A stretch of DNA of 64,000 nucleotides from assembly GCA_019217005.1 (NCBI GenBank), contig JAHBNG010000067.1, forward strand, positions 1 through 64,000. The letters run 5' to 3'. Made by a program: the position numbers and the translations under genes. This stretch comes from Chloroflexi bacterium TSY (lineage in GTDB: Bacteria; Chloroflexota; Anaerolineae; Caldilineales; Caldilineaceae). Each line of letters begins with the position of its first letter. Position 1 is the first letter of the stretch. Under the pieces are notes generated by a model. That model was given only the letters and a program-made list of their open reading frames with translations, did not search any database and was not told the origin of the DNA. Positions 17,444 to 26,962 of the stretch are shown in pieces.

Positions 17444-18226
17444 ATGCCTTTCTTGATTGTCCCCGAAGTAAGGAGTGATCGCTCAACGTATAAACGGGAT
17501 GATGAAATAAGTCCGCAAGCGTTGCAGTATGTGGATTTAGCGCTTCGTAGCAAGCGCGAAATCGAGCAATTTCGTCGCGGTGGAGGTGATGAGGGCGGAT
17601 ATTGTTATGAGCTTTGGTCTCGTACATTTGGCGTTCCAAGTGAAGATCGTGACCCGCTTGCCTGGAATTACTTCTATGAAGTCTATCATCCTCAGGTCGG
17701 CAAGTGGGTTAAGCGCAAGCTGAATTATTCAGCTACAGCTGAAGATCTTGAAGATTTGGTACAAGGCGTTTTTGAACGCCTATTAAAATATATGACGCCC
17801 GACAAGTTTAAGCACTGTCGTGATTTATCCGCCTTATTGTTCTATTTAGGAACATGTGTTCACAGTGAGGTTGTGGACCATACGAGACGTAACCTACCGA
17901 AGGATAGAATGGTTTACGTTTGGGCATCTGATAGTGTTGAGGATGAAGAGTGGCTTGACCAGATTGGCAACGCCGCGCCGTCCGCATTTGAGGTCGCAAT
18001 TAGAAACGAAGAGAGATATGAGTTCTGGCTCTCCATTCAGAAGGAGTTGAAAAGCGACAGGGAGCATAAGGTACTTTATGCTTCATTTATTTTAGGGTTA
18101 AAGGCGCGAGAGATATACGACTTGTATAAAGATGAGTTTCATGGTGTCGATGATGTATATCGTGTCAAGGACAATCTGTTGCGGCGGCTGGGTCGAAAAA
18201 TAACTGAGGTAGTTTTTGTAGATTAA
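17444..18226 (+). CDS. ECF-type RNA polymerase sigma factor
   Basis: 260 aa. Region 2 is recognisable at about residues 70-150: AWNYFYEVYHPQVGKWV, then EDLEDLVQGVFERLLKYM (the D-x-x-Q-x-x-F core-binding helix), and LLFYLGTCVHSEVVDHTRR (promoter melting). A region 4-like helix-turn-helix follows at about 205-255 (VLYASFILGLKAREIYDLY ... VKDNLLRRLGRKI). There is an unusual 65-residue N-terminal extension. A ribosome site (TAGGAGA) precedes the ATG. It is followed by a zinc-finger protein and a TPR-CHAT protease, an arrangement suggesting a regulated sigma factor whose signal is proteolytic. An IS4-like element sits directly upstream. Confidence 0.82.
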   Translation: MPFLIVPEVRSDRSTYKRDDEISPQALQYVDLALRSKREIEQFRRGGGDEGGYCYELWSRTFGVPSEDRDPLAWNYFYEVYHPQVGKWVKRKLNYSATAEDLEDLVQGVFERLLKYMTPDKFKHCRDLSALLFYLGTCVHSEVVDHTRRNLPKDRMVYVWASDSVEDEEWLDQIGNAAPSAFEVAIRNEERYEFWLSIQKELKSDREHKVLYASFILGLKAREIYDLYKDEFHGVDDVYRVKDNLLRRLGRKITEVVFVD

Positions 18227-18503
18227 GATCTATACCTCAGTTCAATAACGAAAATTTTCTATATTAGGCTTTTGGACGGGTGAATTCGGGAAGGCATGAA
18301 TATTCACGGATTCTTTCTCTTTATACTTCGTTCATCAGGCGAAATTGTACAAATAGCCGATCGCGTCTCTTACAGGCATATGGAGTTGCACAATTTTCTT
18401 AGAAGAGCCTTATTCTTTTGTGTTTGAAGTGTTGCTTTGCAGGGACTGGATTAATACCGAGAAGATTTACTATGAAATTGTGAATTGTGGGAGGGCATGC
18501 TCG

Positions 18504-19259
18504 ATGAGTCGCCAATTTTCTCCAGAAAGCGACGATTATATGATTTCAACTGAACAACTGCTAGCTTATTTGGACAATGATGTTGCCCCAGAGGTTATCG
18601 AGAGGATTGAAATGAGTCCGCAATGTTTGGAAGAGGTCAGAAAGTTAGCTCGGTTGCATAATCGCATCACTCAGCGGCTATACCGAGTGTTGTGCCCTTC
18701 TGCACAGGAGCTTTCAGAATACCATCTTGGGCTGACGCCAAATGATCAGAGCAAGACTATCAAGCAACATCTTCAGGAATGCGTTCATTGTGCAAGCGAA
18801 CTTGAAACATTGCAAGAATATCTGGATGATTTGCAAGCAGAATTCTTTCCGAAACCAAAGCCGTTAGGCAAACAAATTCTGAACAACGGCCGCGTCATCG
18901 TGGCGGAACTGATGGATCGCCTATCGTCACCTGAGCCGTTGCCAGCGTTTGCATTGCTAGGGGATGACGATGAAGATGGGGGACCACTTATCTATCAGGC
19001 AGGAGATATTCAGGTTTCGATCCAGGTAGAAGAGGATGAAGAGTTGCCGAATCACTTTGCCTTGATTGGCTCGATCATTGGGATTGAACCGGATGGATTG
19101 GTGGTGCGAATCTGGTCAAACGAAGAGCCTGAAGAGGTGACTCGTGTCGATGTGGATGTGGTCGACACGTTTGAGATACCGCGTTTGAAAGCGGCGGTAT
19201 ATGAACTGGTTCTCGAAAAGACTGAGACGAAGATTCACATTAGCGACTTGAGAATTTGA
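18504..19259 (+). CDS. Zinc-finger anti-sigma-like protein
   Basis: 251 aa from the ATG at 18504, chosen because GGAGGG precedes it. The middle has CPSAQELSEYHLG followed by KQHLQECVHCASELETL, matching the putative zinc-finger (HxxxCxxC; His89, Cys93, Cys96) of anti-sigma proteins. No membrane helix is present, so it is soluble. The C-terminal half is acidic and forms a probable beta-sandwich (VSIQVEEDEELPNHFALIGSI ... FEIPRLKAAVYELVL), a domain often paired with this finger. It lies between the sigma-factor and CHAT protease genes, which makes it the obvious candidate sigma inhibitor and possible protease target (inference). Confidence 0.75.
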   Translation: MSRQFSPESDDYMISTEQLLAYLDNDVAPEVIERIEMSPQCLEEVRKLARLHNRITQRLYRVLCPSAQELSEYHLGLTPNDQSKTIKQHLQECVHCASELETLQEYLDDLQAEFFPKPKPLGKQILNNGRVIVAELMDRLSSPEPLPAFALLGDDDEDGGPLIYQAGDIQVSIQVEEDEELPNHFALIGSIIGIEPDGLVVRIWSNEEPEEVTRVDVDVVDTFEIPRLKAAVYELVLEKTETKIHISDLRI

Positions 19260-19294
19260 TGGTTGCCGAGCAGTATCAAGGTTAAAGCTCCCCC

Positions 19295-22189
19295 ATGGAC
19301 ATCGAAGACAGAACAGCAGCGCTACTCAAAGAGCTTCAAGACACTTCTGAATGTACAGCACAACAATTCCTACTTGATGCATCATCTGCAGAGGTAATGG
19401 ATCTTCTCGTACCCAAGCTCAAAGAGCATGTGGATTGGCTGTTGCGGACGACTGACGGTATTCCGCGTGCTTTTCAATTCGTCGAGTTGATTTTCCATTT
19501 GGCTAAATTAACCAACGATGATCGTCACTGGGCGTTGGGGATGCGTGCAAAAGGAAACATACATGCGAACGCTCTATATGAACCCGAACCGGCAATCGAC
19601 TGTTACACTCAGGCCGCCGAGATCTATCGACACTTGGACGATAGACTAGAAGAAGCACATGCACAAGTAGGTCTTGTTGGAGCCTTAGCGCGCTTGGGTA
19701 ATTATGATAAGGCAGAAAGGATTTTCCAACAGATCCATATCGTATTTCAAGAATACAGACAATGGATCCCCTTAGGTAAAGTGACCGCTAATCTAGCGGT
19801 TGTATATAGTCGGCAAGGTGATGATGCTAAAGCATTAGAAAAGGCCAATCAGGCGAGAGTACTCTTCTGTAAGGTCGGATCTGAACGGGAACGCTTTTTG
19901 CCGATTGTTGACAATAATTTGGCTCTAAGTTTGCAGAACTTGGGTCGTTTTGAAGAATCTATCAAGGCAAGTCAAGATTCCTGGGCAATTAATACCAAGC
20001 TAGGACAGACGGCGGAGGCTGTACGAGCAAGGCAGGCCACAGCCTTTACCTATTTTCTGCAAGGTCAATACAATAAGGCTCTACAGATTTATGACGAAGT
20101 ACGAAAAGCTTTCATAGATGGAGATCGCAAGCGAGATGCATTAGTGGCAGATCTTGAGAATAGTTATTGTTTGTTACAGCTGTGTCGTTTCAATAATGTG
20201 CTAGAGATCTGTCACGAAATACAAACTCAATTTGCTACTCTACAGGCACCTTATGAGAGTTCTCAGTCATTCCTCAATCAGGCCACAGCCTATGCTAGCA
20301 AGCGTAAACCTGAATATGATAAAGTCCTAAATGCAGCATTGAGGGCTCGCTCTATCTTTGAATCACAGAATAGTCCAGTCTGGATCGCAAGGACCGATCT
20401 CCAAATAGCGACGATTTTCTCATTGCAAGGTCAATATATAGCAAGTTTAGAGACTGCGCAAACATGTGCCGAAATTTTTCGAGACCATGAATTACCCGTC
20501 TATGAAGCGCATGGATGGCTAGTTGCGGCGCGCGCGGCGCTAGCGCTCGAATGGCATGGACTTGCAGCTCGTCTCTGCGAAGATTCGTCTATGTTGATTA
20601 AAGAGCATGAGGTGCTGTTCTTGGCTTATCAAATTAATCATTTACGCAGTCGATTGGCTTTGTCCGAGAAAAATTACCGTCTGGCGTTAGATGAGTATAA
20701 GCGGGCGATTGATGACATTGAAATGCTGCGTGGGCGAGTCATGATCGAATTTAGTGCCGGATTCCTGGAGGATAAACAGCTTATCTACGAAGAAGTAGTT
20801 CAGCTATGCTTGGAAAAACTTGACGATGTTAAACTGTCATGGCACTTCGCTGAACGTGCTAAATCACGTGCACTAATCGATCTGTTAGCCTATCGTATGG
20901 ATTTACGCATCCAGTCAAGAAGCAGTGAAGATGATGCACTCGTTCAGGAAGTAACAGAGCTACGAGCCGAGCGCAACCGATTATACCGACGATGGCAGGT
21001 AAGTCAGCGTGAACATATTCAGAGTGTAGACCTAGTCAAAGATGCAGCCAAGGGCAGTCATCAATATGAGCGGCAAATCTCGGAATTAGAGCAGACGATT
21101 GAGCGAAAATGGCACGAGTTGTTAAAACGCAACGCAGATTATGAACGCGATTCCGCAATGTCTATAGTGTCTCTGGAGCGGGTACAGTTTCATCTGGAAT
21201 CTGATACCGCTTTGCTCGAGTATTTTGTAGTGGGCGATCAATTATACCTTTTCTGGATTACTACAGGCAGCATCCAGAAAACCAAATTAGGCAATTTCCG
21301 CTCTGTCAGAAGATTGCTCAAGGCTTTGCAGTTGAATTTGAGTGTTGTGCCTAAGAGCCAACTGGATCAGATCAAGTTGCTTACGCGGCAGGCGCAGGGG
21401 ATTTTACAACAGCTATATCAATTGCTAATCGAACCGATAGAGAGCCGATTAGATGGATATTCAGAGTTAGTGCTTGTGCCTCATAGTGAGCTCCATACAC
21501 TCCCCTTCCATGCGTTGTTTGATGGAGACAAATATCTAATGGAACGTTATGGGGTAAGTTACTTGCCCAGTGCCAGTCTGTTGCATTACTGTCGGCGATT
21601 CAAACCATCGGGTACGGGCACGTTGATTGTGGCGCATACACAGGGGCAACTGTTGCCCGCTCGCGAGCGCGAGGGCCGATTCGTTGAGAAAGTTACGAGC
21701 GGAACGATCTTGTTGAACAAAAGCGCAACCGTTGCCGAATTCTACAAACAGGCAACGGGTAAACGGATTGTACATCTAGCCACACATGGGGAGTTTCGAG
21801 CCGATAATCCGCTCTTTTCCGGTCTGGCGTTGGAAGATGGCGAACTGACTACACTTGACATTTTTAATTTGCAGTTGAATGCTTCACTGGTCACGCTCAG
21901 TGCTTGTGAAACGGCTGGCTTCAAGCTAGGTGGTGGAGATGAATTGATAGGGTTGAGTCGGGCCTTTTTCTCCGCTGGCGCAGCCTCGCTGGTTGTTAGC
22001 CACTGGCGGGTAGAGGATGAAGCAACAGCAGCATTGATGGAGGCTTTTTATAGAGAACTGATGCAAAAAAGGACAAAGAGCCACGCCCTAAGCGAAGCAC
22101 AGAAACAGTTTATACATGGCCAATTGGCGGTCAACACAGAGAATACAGCCGTCTATGCCCATCCTTTTTTTGGTCAGCATTTTTCTTGA
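19295..22189 (+). CDS. TPR-CHAT caspase-like protease
   Basis: 964 aa. Residues about 60-480 are tetratricopeptide-like helical repeats (e.g. AIDCYTQAAEIYRHLDDRLEEAHAQ, GNYDKAERIFQQI, GDDAKALEKANQARVL). A coiled-coil linker (about 540-620) precedes a C-terminal CHAT domain with VLVPHSELHTLPFHALF, the catalytic His in HLATHGEF (about His831) and Cys in SACETA (about Cys871), so the caspase-type dyad is intact. The tail is slightly short: AHPFFGQHFS instead of the usual HPYYWAPFVL-type end. It starts 35 bp after the zinc-finger gene. TPR-CHAT proteins act as triggered proteases, for example in type III-E CRISPR, but no CRISPR genes are here. Confidence 0.93.
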   Translation: MDIEDRTAALLKELQDTSECTAQQFLLDASSAEVMDLLVPKLKEHVDWLLRTTDGIPRAFQFVELIFHLAKLTNDDRHWALGMRAKGNIHANALYEPEPAIDCYTQAAEIYRHLDDRLEEAHAQVGLVGALARLGNYDKAERIFQQIHIVFQEYRQWIPLGKVTANLAVVYSRQGDDAKALEKANQARVLFCKVGSERERFLPIVDNNLALSLQNLGRFEESIKASQDSWAINTKLGQTAEAVRARQATAFTYFLQGQYNKALQIYDEVRKAFIDGDRKRDALVADLENSYCLLQLCRFNNVLEICHEIQTQFATLQAPYESSQSFLNQATAYASKRKPEYDKVLNAALRARSIFESQNSPVWIARTDLQIATIFSLQGQYIASLETAQTCAEIFRDHELPVYEAHGWLVAARAALALEWHGLAARLCEDSSMLIKEHEVLFLAYQINHLRSRLALSEKNYRLALDEYKRAIDDIEMLRGRVMIEFSAGFLEDKQLIYEEVVQLCLEKLDDVKLSWHFAERAKSRALIDLLAYRMDLRIQSRSSEDDALVQEVTELRAERNRLYRRWQVSQREHIQSVDLVKDAAKGSHQYERQISELEQTIERKWHELLKRNADYERDSAMSIVSLERVQFHLESDTALLEYFVVGDQLYLFWITTGSIQKTKLGNFRSVRRLLKALQLNLSVVPKSQLDQIKLLTRQAQGILQQLYQLLIEPIESRLDGYSELVLVPHSELHTLPFHALFDGDKYLMERYGVSYLPSASLLHYCRRFKPSGTGTLIVAHTQGQLLPAREREGRFVEKVTSGTILLNKSATVAEFYKQATGKRIVHLATHGEFRADNPLFSGLALEDGELTTLDIFNLQLNASLVTLSACETAGFKLGGGDELIGLSRAFFSAGAASLVVSHWRVEDEATAALMEAFYRELMQKRTKSHALSEAQKQFIHGQLAVNTENTAVYAHPFFGQHFS

Positions 22190-22417
22190 TGGGAGATCGA
22201 AGTACATTATGAGACAAGTCTCGAGGATTATTGCTGCTCCGTGTACGCACGCAGTTGATCAATGAAAGACAGTAGTCAAGAGCAATGGGGTGAAATGTCA
22301 AGCCCCAATTTTAGAGAAAAAAGGAGGAAAAGAAGGCGCGTCGAATAGACCAGGCCAAGGAACGGATGTTCTGTGGGCTGGTGAAAAAAAGATAACGGCA
22401 AAGGAGCCGGATTGGAG

Positions 22418-23671
22418 TTAGTCTGGGGTAGCCCTCCTAGGCTGAAAGGTCTGGTTGGTCGTTAGCAGCCGAACAACGAGGCGAATCAGCTTGCGAGCAG
22501 TAAGGACAATGGCCCGCTTATGTTGATGTTTACGAACTTCTTTGAATTTGCGTTGGTAGAAGAGTTTGTAGTCAGCATCATGCAGACGAATGATGTTGGC
22601 AGCTTCACAGAAGTAGTAACGTAGGTAACGGTTGCCGGTCCGAGTGAGCCTGGTTTCTTCAGCGTCAAAGTCAGCGGACTGAGTTCTGCGCCACTTGAAG
22701 CCAGCGAACTTGGCGACTTTAGCCTGATTGAAGTCAAAGCGAGCGATGTCGCCGATTTCGGCGATAATGCCCGAGGTGTAGACAGGCCCCAAACCAGGAA
22801 TCGAATCGAGGGTGTGAGGGATAGCTTGCACTTGTTCTTCAATCGCCGTCTCGATACGTGTGATGGCCCGCTCGAGATGAGTAATCTGGCGGAGGGAAGT
22901 GCTGAGAATCAGGTTAACCGAAGGCAGAATGGGCTGTGGAAGGGGATAAGAATCCTGCGCGACCCGTTGTAACTTGCGGGTGTTCTCACTGGGGTCGGGG
23001 AAACGACGCTTTCCCTTCTCATCAATGAACTCTTGGAGTTGGTCAAAAGGAAGAGCGGCAATCTCTTCGATGGAGGCGAACTCCAAGAGGACAGCTCGAC
23101 TGGCCGCCCCAAAGACATCGGAGAAAGGTTTGGTCTCCTTGCGAGTGTATTCGCTGGCTTTGAGGTAGAGAATGGCCAGAAAGTAGGATTTTTCTCGAGC
23201 CAGGTTATGCACAAGATGGTAGCGATATCGGGTCAAACAGCGTAAGGCCAGATATTGCTCATCCAAGTTGAAGGGGACAGGTAACTCTCGCCCCAGTCGC
23301 AAACGGTCAGCGATGACATAGGCATCGTTGCCATCGGTTTTGTCCAGATCGACAAAGGTCTTTTTGTAATGGGAGATGACTCTTGGGTTGAACGAGTAGA
23401 GTTCGAGCGGCCACTGGTTCAGAAATTCATCCGCTTGCAACGTTTGAAAGAAGTGCAACCAGTAGTAGCCTGTTGCCTCGGCACCGATCTGCAAACCATC
23501 ATAGTCGCCGCTCTCCATTTGCCCTCTCAACTGCTCTATCGTTTGGGCTGTTCCTGGTCGATTGTTATCGGCTCGGAACCGAGCACCTATCTCGTTTCCA
23601 GATTCGTCCATCACCGAGAATACGTTTTGCTTTCTGTGGACATCTACTCCCACAAGTAAGGGATTGTTCAT
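22418..23671 (-). CDS. IS110-family transposase, apparently intact
   Basis: 417 aa. The DEDD domain has LVGVDVHRKQNVFSV (Asp), AEATGYYWLHF (Glu) and DKTDGNDAYVIADRLRL (two Asp). The C-terminal domain has the helix-hairpin-helix IPGLGPVYTSGIIAEIGDIARF, then KVAKFAGFKWRRTQSADF, where the catalytic Ser is expected (S in TQSADF), and ending TRTGNRYLRYYFCEAAN. This transposase is only distantly related to those of the twin element. It could supply active recombinase. Confidence 0.93.
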   Translation of the reverse strand: MNNPLLVGVDVHRKQNVFSVMDESGNEIGARFRADNNRPGTAQTIEQLRGQMESGDYDGLQIGAEATGYYWLHFFQTLQADEFLNQWPLELYSFNPRVISHYKKTFVDLDKTDGNDAYVIADRLRLGRELPVPFNLDEQYLALRCLTRYRYHLVHNLAREKSYFLAILYLKASEYTRKETKPFSDVFGAASRAVLLEFASIEEIAALPFDQLQEFIDEKGKRRFPDPSENTRKLQRVAQDSYPLPQPILPSVNLILSTSLRQITHLERAITRIETAIEEQVQAIPHTLDSIPGLGPVYTSGIIAEIGDIARFDFNQAKVAKFAGFKWRRTQSADFDAEETRLTRTGNRYLRYYFCEAANIIRLHDADYKLFYQRKFKEVRKHQHKRAIVLTARKLIRLVVRLLTTNQTFQPRRATPD

Positions 23672-23679
23672 TGAACTCT

Positions 23680-23900
23680 CCTTTTTACCATAGATATGCG
23701 GAACACCCTCGGTTGGTCACAGAGGGTCATCCCTGGCTCCCGATGAGCTCAACAGCCTTGCGTTAATCAGAACTTCCACCAACTTAGGGTCTGCTCTTGG
23801 CTCTGCTACGCCAAGCCTTCGTTGGTTTCGAACAAAATGCGAGTTAGAAGTACCCATCGGGTCGAGGGGCTCAGGCTTTCGAAGAAGTCACCTTTCGGTG
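23680..23900 (-). ncRNA. Candidate IS110 bridge-RNA region (5' noncoding end)
   Basis: About 220 bp upstream of the intact IS110 transposase hold no gene but several short inverted pairs, e.g. ACCCTC/GAGGGT around 23706-23729 (read on plus) and GTTGGT/ACCAAC spaced across the region. Members of the IS110 group express a guide RNA from this end. The assignment rests on position and family only. Confidence 0.35.
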
Positions 23901-24024
23901 CAACAAGGAGAATTTGAGCTATCCCTCTCTGATCCAGCCTATCAGATTGCCAGAGATTTCTTTTTTGTCAACCTTCAGAGATGGGCTGGTATCTCTACTA
24001 CATATCATACAAGGGAGAAACATT

Positions 24025-25476
24025 ATGAATAGAAAGATTCTGAATCTAGTTCTGACTGTAATACCCGTCTTAGTTACCGCATGTGTTGCCCCTGCGGCAG
24101 TTCCAGCGGATAGTAGCGATGCCGCAGCAGAGGAAAGTATAGTAGAGCAAGATCCACCAAACCCACTGTCGCCATGTTCTGAGGGGGTGGTGGAAGGCCA
24201 ATTTCCGTCTGAATGCATGGATTTGGAAGGGGATGGCTACGCACGGGCAAATATAATTCTTGGGTTAGGGGGCAATTGCAATGATGCGTTTGCTGGATTT
24301 GATACAGTTGCGGAATGGCAGGATGGAGAACTTCAAGCCTATCATATCCCCGACGACCCCGAACAGTCGCGATCTGCTCGCTATCAGCAGATGCGTGACA
24401 TTATTGATACAGTCAATAGTGACTTTGAACAGTCCGCCTGTATAGCGAGTTTCGACTACGTTATCGATGGCGACGGTCACTCAACATTCGGTAGCCCAGG
24501 TATGAAGTCTGCGGAGTTCGTAGATAACCAACATCCCTCTCTTGGTGTTGGATTTACTGAAGGTGAGTACGGTCTTGACACGCGGGTCGCTATTTCCCAT
24601 TCTGGTCAAACTGGCACAGGTGTCAATATATATCTGTTCGATTCCTTCTGTGAAGACATGTCCGCATTGGAGCTAGAAGGTAGCTATCTTGAAATTCGAA
24701 GTAGCCGTGTACAGACAGTTAAAGACGTCATTCACGCTCCACTTCTTTGTACACATGGTGAATCAGTGTTTGGTATGGCTGCACGCATGGCACCGCAGGC
24801 TACATATATTGGGATTCCAGTACTCGACCACAATGCAGTTGGTTATCTCAGTGGGTTGGTCGACGGATTGTGGTCAGTCCGTAACGAACTGAAGGAAATG
24901 GAAAGTGCAAGAATACCAGTTGTGATGAATTTTAGTCTTGGGGTAAGAGTTGAACAACAAGATCGAGTAGACCCGGAAGCGCATATACACTTGTTGTATG
25001 AGGTTTTGCATATATTGAAGTCGGATGCCGAGGAGATGGAGAAAGGTATTGTGTTTGTTGCAGCAGTGGGCAATGCTAACCGTCCTGAACCCGATCTCCC
25101 TGCTGGGTATGGATTTGTGCTTGGTGTGACATCCACCAAGGGTGATGGAAGCGGAGACCTGGCTACTTACCCCAACCAGGGATACAATATTGCTGCCCCA
25201 GGAGGTGACGCGCCAATAAATAGCGACGGAATACGTGATTGCGCCCAAGCTGGGCATTCTTGCCTCATTGTTTTAAACTCCCACTATTCAAATAGGACTG
25301 GCCTGTGGGGCGGAACATCATTCGCAGCACCTATCGTGAGTGGAGCGGCTGCGATTTTGTTGGAACTGAACCCTTCGATGACCACAATGGATATGTGGCA
25401 CGTCATTGTCGATCATGCTGATTCTAGGAGAAATCAAATGCTTGATGTAGCAAACAGTCTAATCAACATGCCTTAG
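24025..25476 (+). CDS. Subtilisin-family (S8) peptidase lipoprotein
   Basis: 483 aa from the ATG at 24025 (AAGGGAGA ribosome site). A lipoprotein signal ends in the lipobox VTAC, followed by an Ala/Ser/Glu-rich linker. The S8 triad is in place though the first two motifs are divergent: Asp206 in VNIYLFDSF, His244 in CTHGESVFGMA, Ser432 in GGTSFAAPIVSGAA; the oxyanion-loop Asn is in VAAVGNANRP. A stretch near residue 65 (DLEGDGYARANIILGLGGNCNDAF) has the look of a calcium-binding repeat. It is probably a cell-surface protease. It begins just after the IS110 insertion and ends at a terminator hairpin. Confidence 0.88.
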   Translation: MNRKILNLVLTVIPVLVTACVAPAAVPADSSDAAAEESIVEQDPPNPLSPCSEGVVEGQFPSECMDLEGDGYARANIILGLGGNCNDAFAGFDTVAEWQDGELQAYHIPDDPEQSRSARYQQMRDIIDTVNSDFEQSACIASFDYVIDGDGHSTFGSPGMKSAEFVDNQHPSLGVGFTEGEYGLDTRVAISHSGQTGTGVNIYLFDSFCEDMSALELEGSYLEIRSSRVQTVKDVIHAPLLCTHGESVFGMAARMAPQATYIGIPVLDHNAVGYLSGLVDGLWSVRNELKEMESARIPVVMNFSLGVRVEQQDRVDPEAHIHLLYEVLHILKSDAEEMEKGIVFVAAVGNANRPEPDLPAGYGFVLGVTSTKGDGSGDLATYPNQGYNIAAPGGDAPINSDGIRDCAQAGHSCLIVLNSHYSNRTGLWGGTSFAAPIVSGAAAILLELNPSMTTMDMWHVIVDHADSRRNQMLDVANSLINMP

Positions 25477-25501
25477 TTATTGGCAAATAGATTTAGGTTC
25501 C

Positions 25502-25532
25502 GACCCTGGCCTGGTGCCAGGGTCTTCGTATT
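25502..25532 (+). terminator. Rho-independent terminator after subtilase lipoprotein gene
   Basis: Perfect 9-bp stem GACCCTGGC (25502-25510) and GCCAGGGTC (25516-25524) with a 5-nt loop, followed by TTCGTATTTT. It lies 26 bp after the stop codon. The tail is not a pure T run. Confidence 0.7.
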
Positions 25533-26045
25533 TTCGGGCCAGCTAGTGTTTAGCAGGGAAGAATTGAGAGCAAGTTGGCTTTTCAAGAGAGCCGAATAAC
25601 GTAAAAGCGGTTCATTTTTCGTTTATAGAAATAGAAGTGGTTAGCTTCCAGATTCGAAAGGTAATTTAGTAAGCTATGGAGATGTGTAAGAGTCTCATTA
25701 GTCTCTGCTAGAGAAGCGCGAACACTTCGATAATAGAATAAGGAGACGCTGATAGTGACTTGCCGGTCTACAGCGTCTCCTCGGATCGACACGACGCTCA
25801 AAGTGTGCCCAAGACGCTTTGCGCTTGAGTGTAACTCTGTTCGCTTTGTCTGTTTATAGTATATCACATGGTCAATACAGAAGCAACGATCATTTTACCC
25901 TGGCCTCCTGGGATTTATATAGAACAGGTTGTTAGGCCATTGAAACACAGGCTAACAATCTGCACGACAAATGGCCAGAGTCAAATTGTCTTTCTGATTA
26001 TGCGGATGGAAAAAGAGCGGACCCGTTCCACACAAGGAGGCCAAG

Positions 26046-26087
26046 ATGAAACGACTTCAATTCGATAGCTGGACGATTGGAGATTAG
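26046..26087 (+). CDS. 13-codon micro-ORF with strong ribosome site
   Basis: AAGGAGG lies just upstream of ATG at 26046; the frame reads MKRLQFDSWTIGD and stops at TAG. The same frame continues after the TAG without a break into the lipoprotein frame that starts at 26121. It may be the true start of that gene interrupted by a stop mutation, a leader peptide, or chance. No homology recognised. Confidence 0.3.
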   Translation: MKRLQFDSWTIGD

Positions 26088-26120
26088 TTTAAAGGTTGGC
26101 ACGATAGCTACGGCGTCGAG

Positions 26121-26462
26121 ATGCGCGTATTTCTGATCCTGACGTTATTTCAGATAACTGTGCTGCCAGCATGCAGTGTGTATGTTCCAAAACAGGGAAC
26201 GGTGATCTTCGAGATGCGTACGGAAGAGGCTTATTATGCAGGTTTCTTTCGGGCCTGTGAACTGATATTGCGTCGCCAGACAGAGGGTCTCTACGCCTAC
26301 GTGAGCACCACAGACCTACAGGCTACCGACCAATGCACACAGATGGTGCAATACATGATTGACCACAATGCTGCGCACCATTATAGCCGTAATTGGCCTG
26401 GCATTGAGCGTTTGTCCCCCCGCCATATTCAGTGGCCTCTGGACGAAGCGAACCGCAGTTAG
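26121..26462 (+). CDS. Small putative lipoprotein, unknown function
   Basis: 113 aa. The N-terminus MRVFLILTLFQITVLPACSVYV resembles a short lipoprotein signal (lipobox LPAC). The rest has no recognised domain; one region (TEEAYYAGFFRACELI ... TDQCTQMVQYM) carries spaced Cys residues. No good ribosome site precedes the ATG; the best one is at the upstream micro-ORF in the same frame. It lies between the two subtilase genes, so an exported inhibitor or substrate is conceivable, but there is no evidence. Confidence 0.45.
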   Translation: MRVFLILTLFQITVLPACSVYVPKQGTVIFEMRTEEAYYAGFFRACELILRRQTEGLYAYVSTTDLQATDQCTQMVQYMIDHNAAHHYSRNWPGIERLSPRHIQWPLDEANRS

Positions 26463-26962
26463 ACTCCATACGAGAAAAGTGACCGTTGGGAAAAGTAGCC
26501 GACGAGGTGATGCAGCGCCAACTCAGATACGGGAATGATGCCAACTCTTAGAACCACTCTAATGCGTATGACAGCAGACACTGGAATTGCTCGTCTTGTT
26601 TCCCTCGACAGGAGGAGCAAGAACCATCACGGAATGTTCTATCTGCATACAACATTCCGAGTTGCTGTTATCGACATAATGGCTTGCTGTTGAAAAGCTA
26701 TTGTAAATGAAGAAAGGAGCAAGAATTTGTATGGCGCGAGATAGCCCATAAATTAGGGGAAACGACTGTTTCCATTGCCACAATTCAACGAATTAATATG
26801 GACACTGAACAGAAGTTATAGAATTTTATGGGCCCACTTGCTGCGTTATGCTGTGGGTCCATCTCCCTTTTTGGGAGCTCTAGCAGAAAAAAGGGAGATT
26901 CCTGGTTCATTCAATAAGCTGTCTAAAGTTGTTCTAAACTAATTTTCAAAGGAGATCTGAAA
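26463..26962. other. Intergenic region with hairpins upstream of second subtilase
   Basis: No gene. Inverted pairs: GGAATGTT/AACATTCC (26631-26638, 26651-26658), TGGGCCCAC/GTGGGTCCA with one mismatch (about 26829-26861), and a perfect 12-bp stem ATCTCCCTTTTT (26861-26872) with AAAAAGGGAGAT (26888-26899). The last could terminate transcription on either strand and isolates the downstream gene. Confidence 0.6.

Larger units (their letters stand above)
22300..23930 (-). mobile_element. IS110-family insertion between the CHAT protease and subtilase genes
   Basis: It contains one intact transposase (22418-23671) and a 5' noncoding region of about 250 bp. IS110 elements usually lack clear inverted repeats and target duplications, and none were found, so the ends are approximate. 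It separates the sigma/CHAT genes from the two subtilase genes, which may once have been adjacent. Confidence 0.7.

Noticed and set aside
18504..19259. Bacterial gasdermin as the CHAT substrate
   Set aside because: The protein has a zinc-finger motif and a sandwich domain rather than the gasdermin fold pattern, and no other gene of suitable size and hydrophobicity lies in the locus.
17444..22189. Type III-E CRISPR (Craspase) locus suggested by the TPR-CHAT and sigma genes
   Set aside because: No Cas7-11, Csx30/Csx31 or repeat array is in the window; only the protease/sigma logic is comparable.
25583..25867. 94-aa minus-strand open frame between the terminator and the small lipoprotein
   Set aside because: Its composition is that of A/T-rich noncoding DNA, and it has no ribosome site or recognised family.
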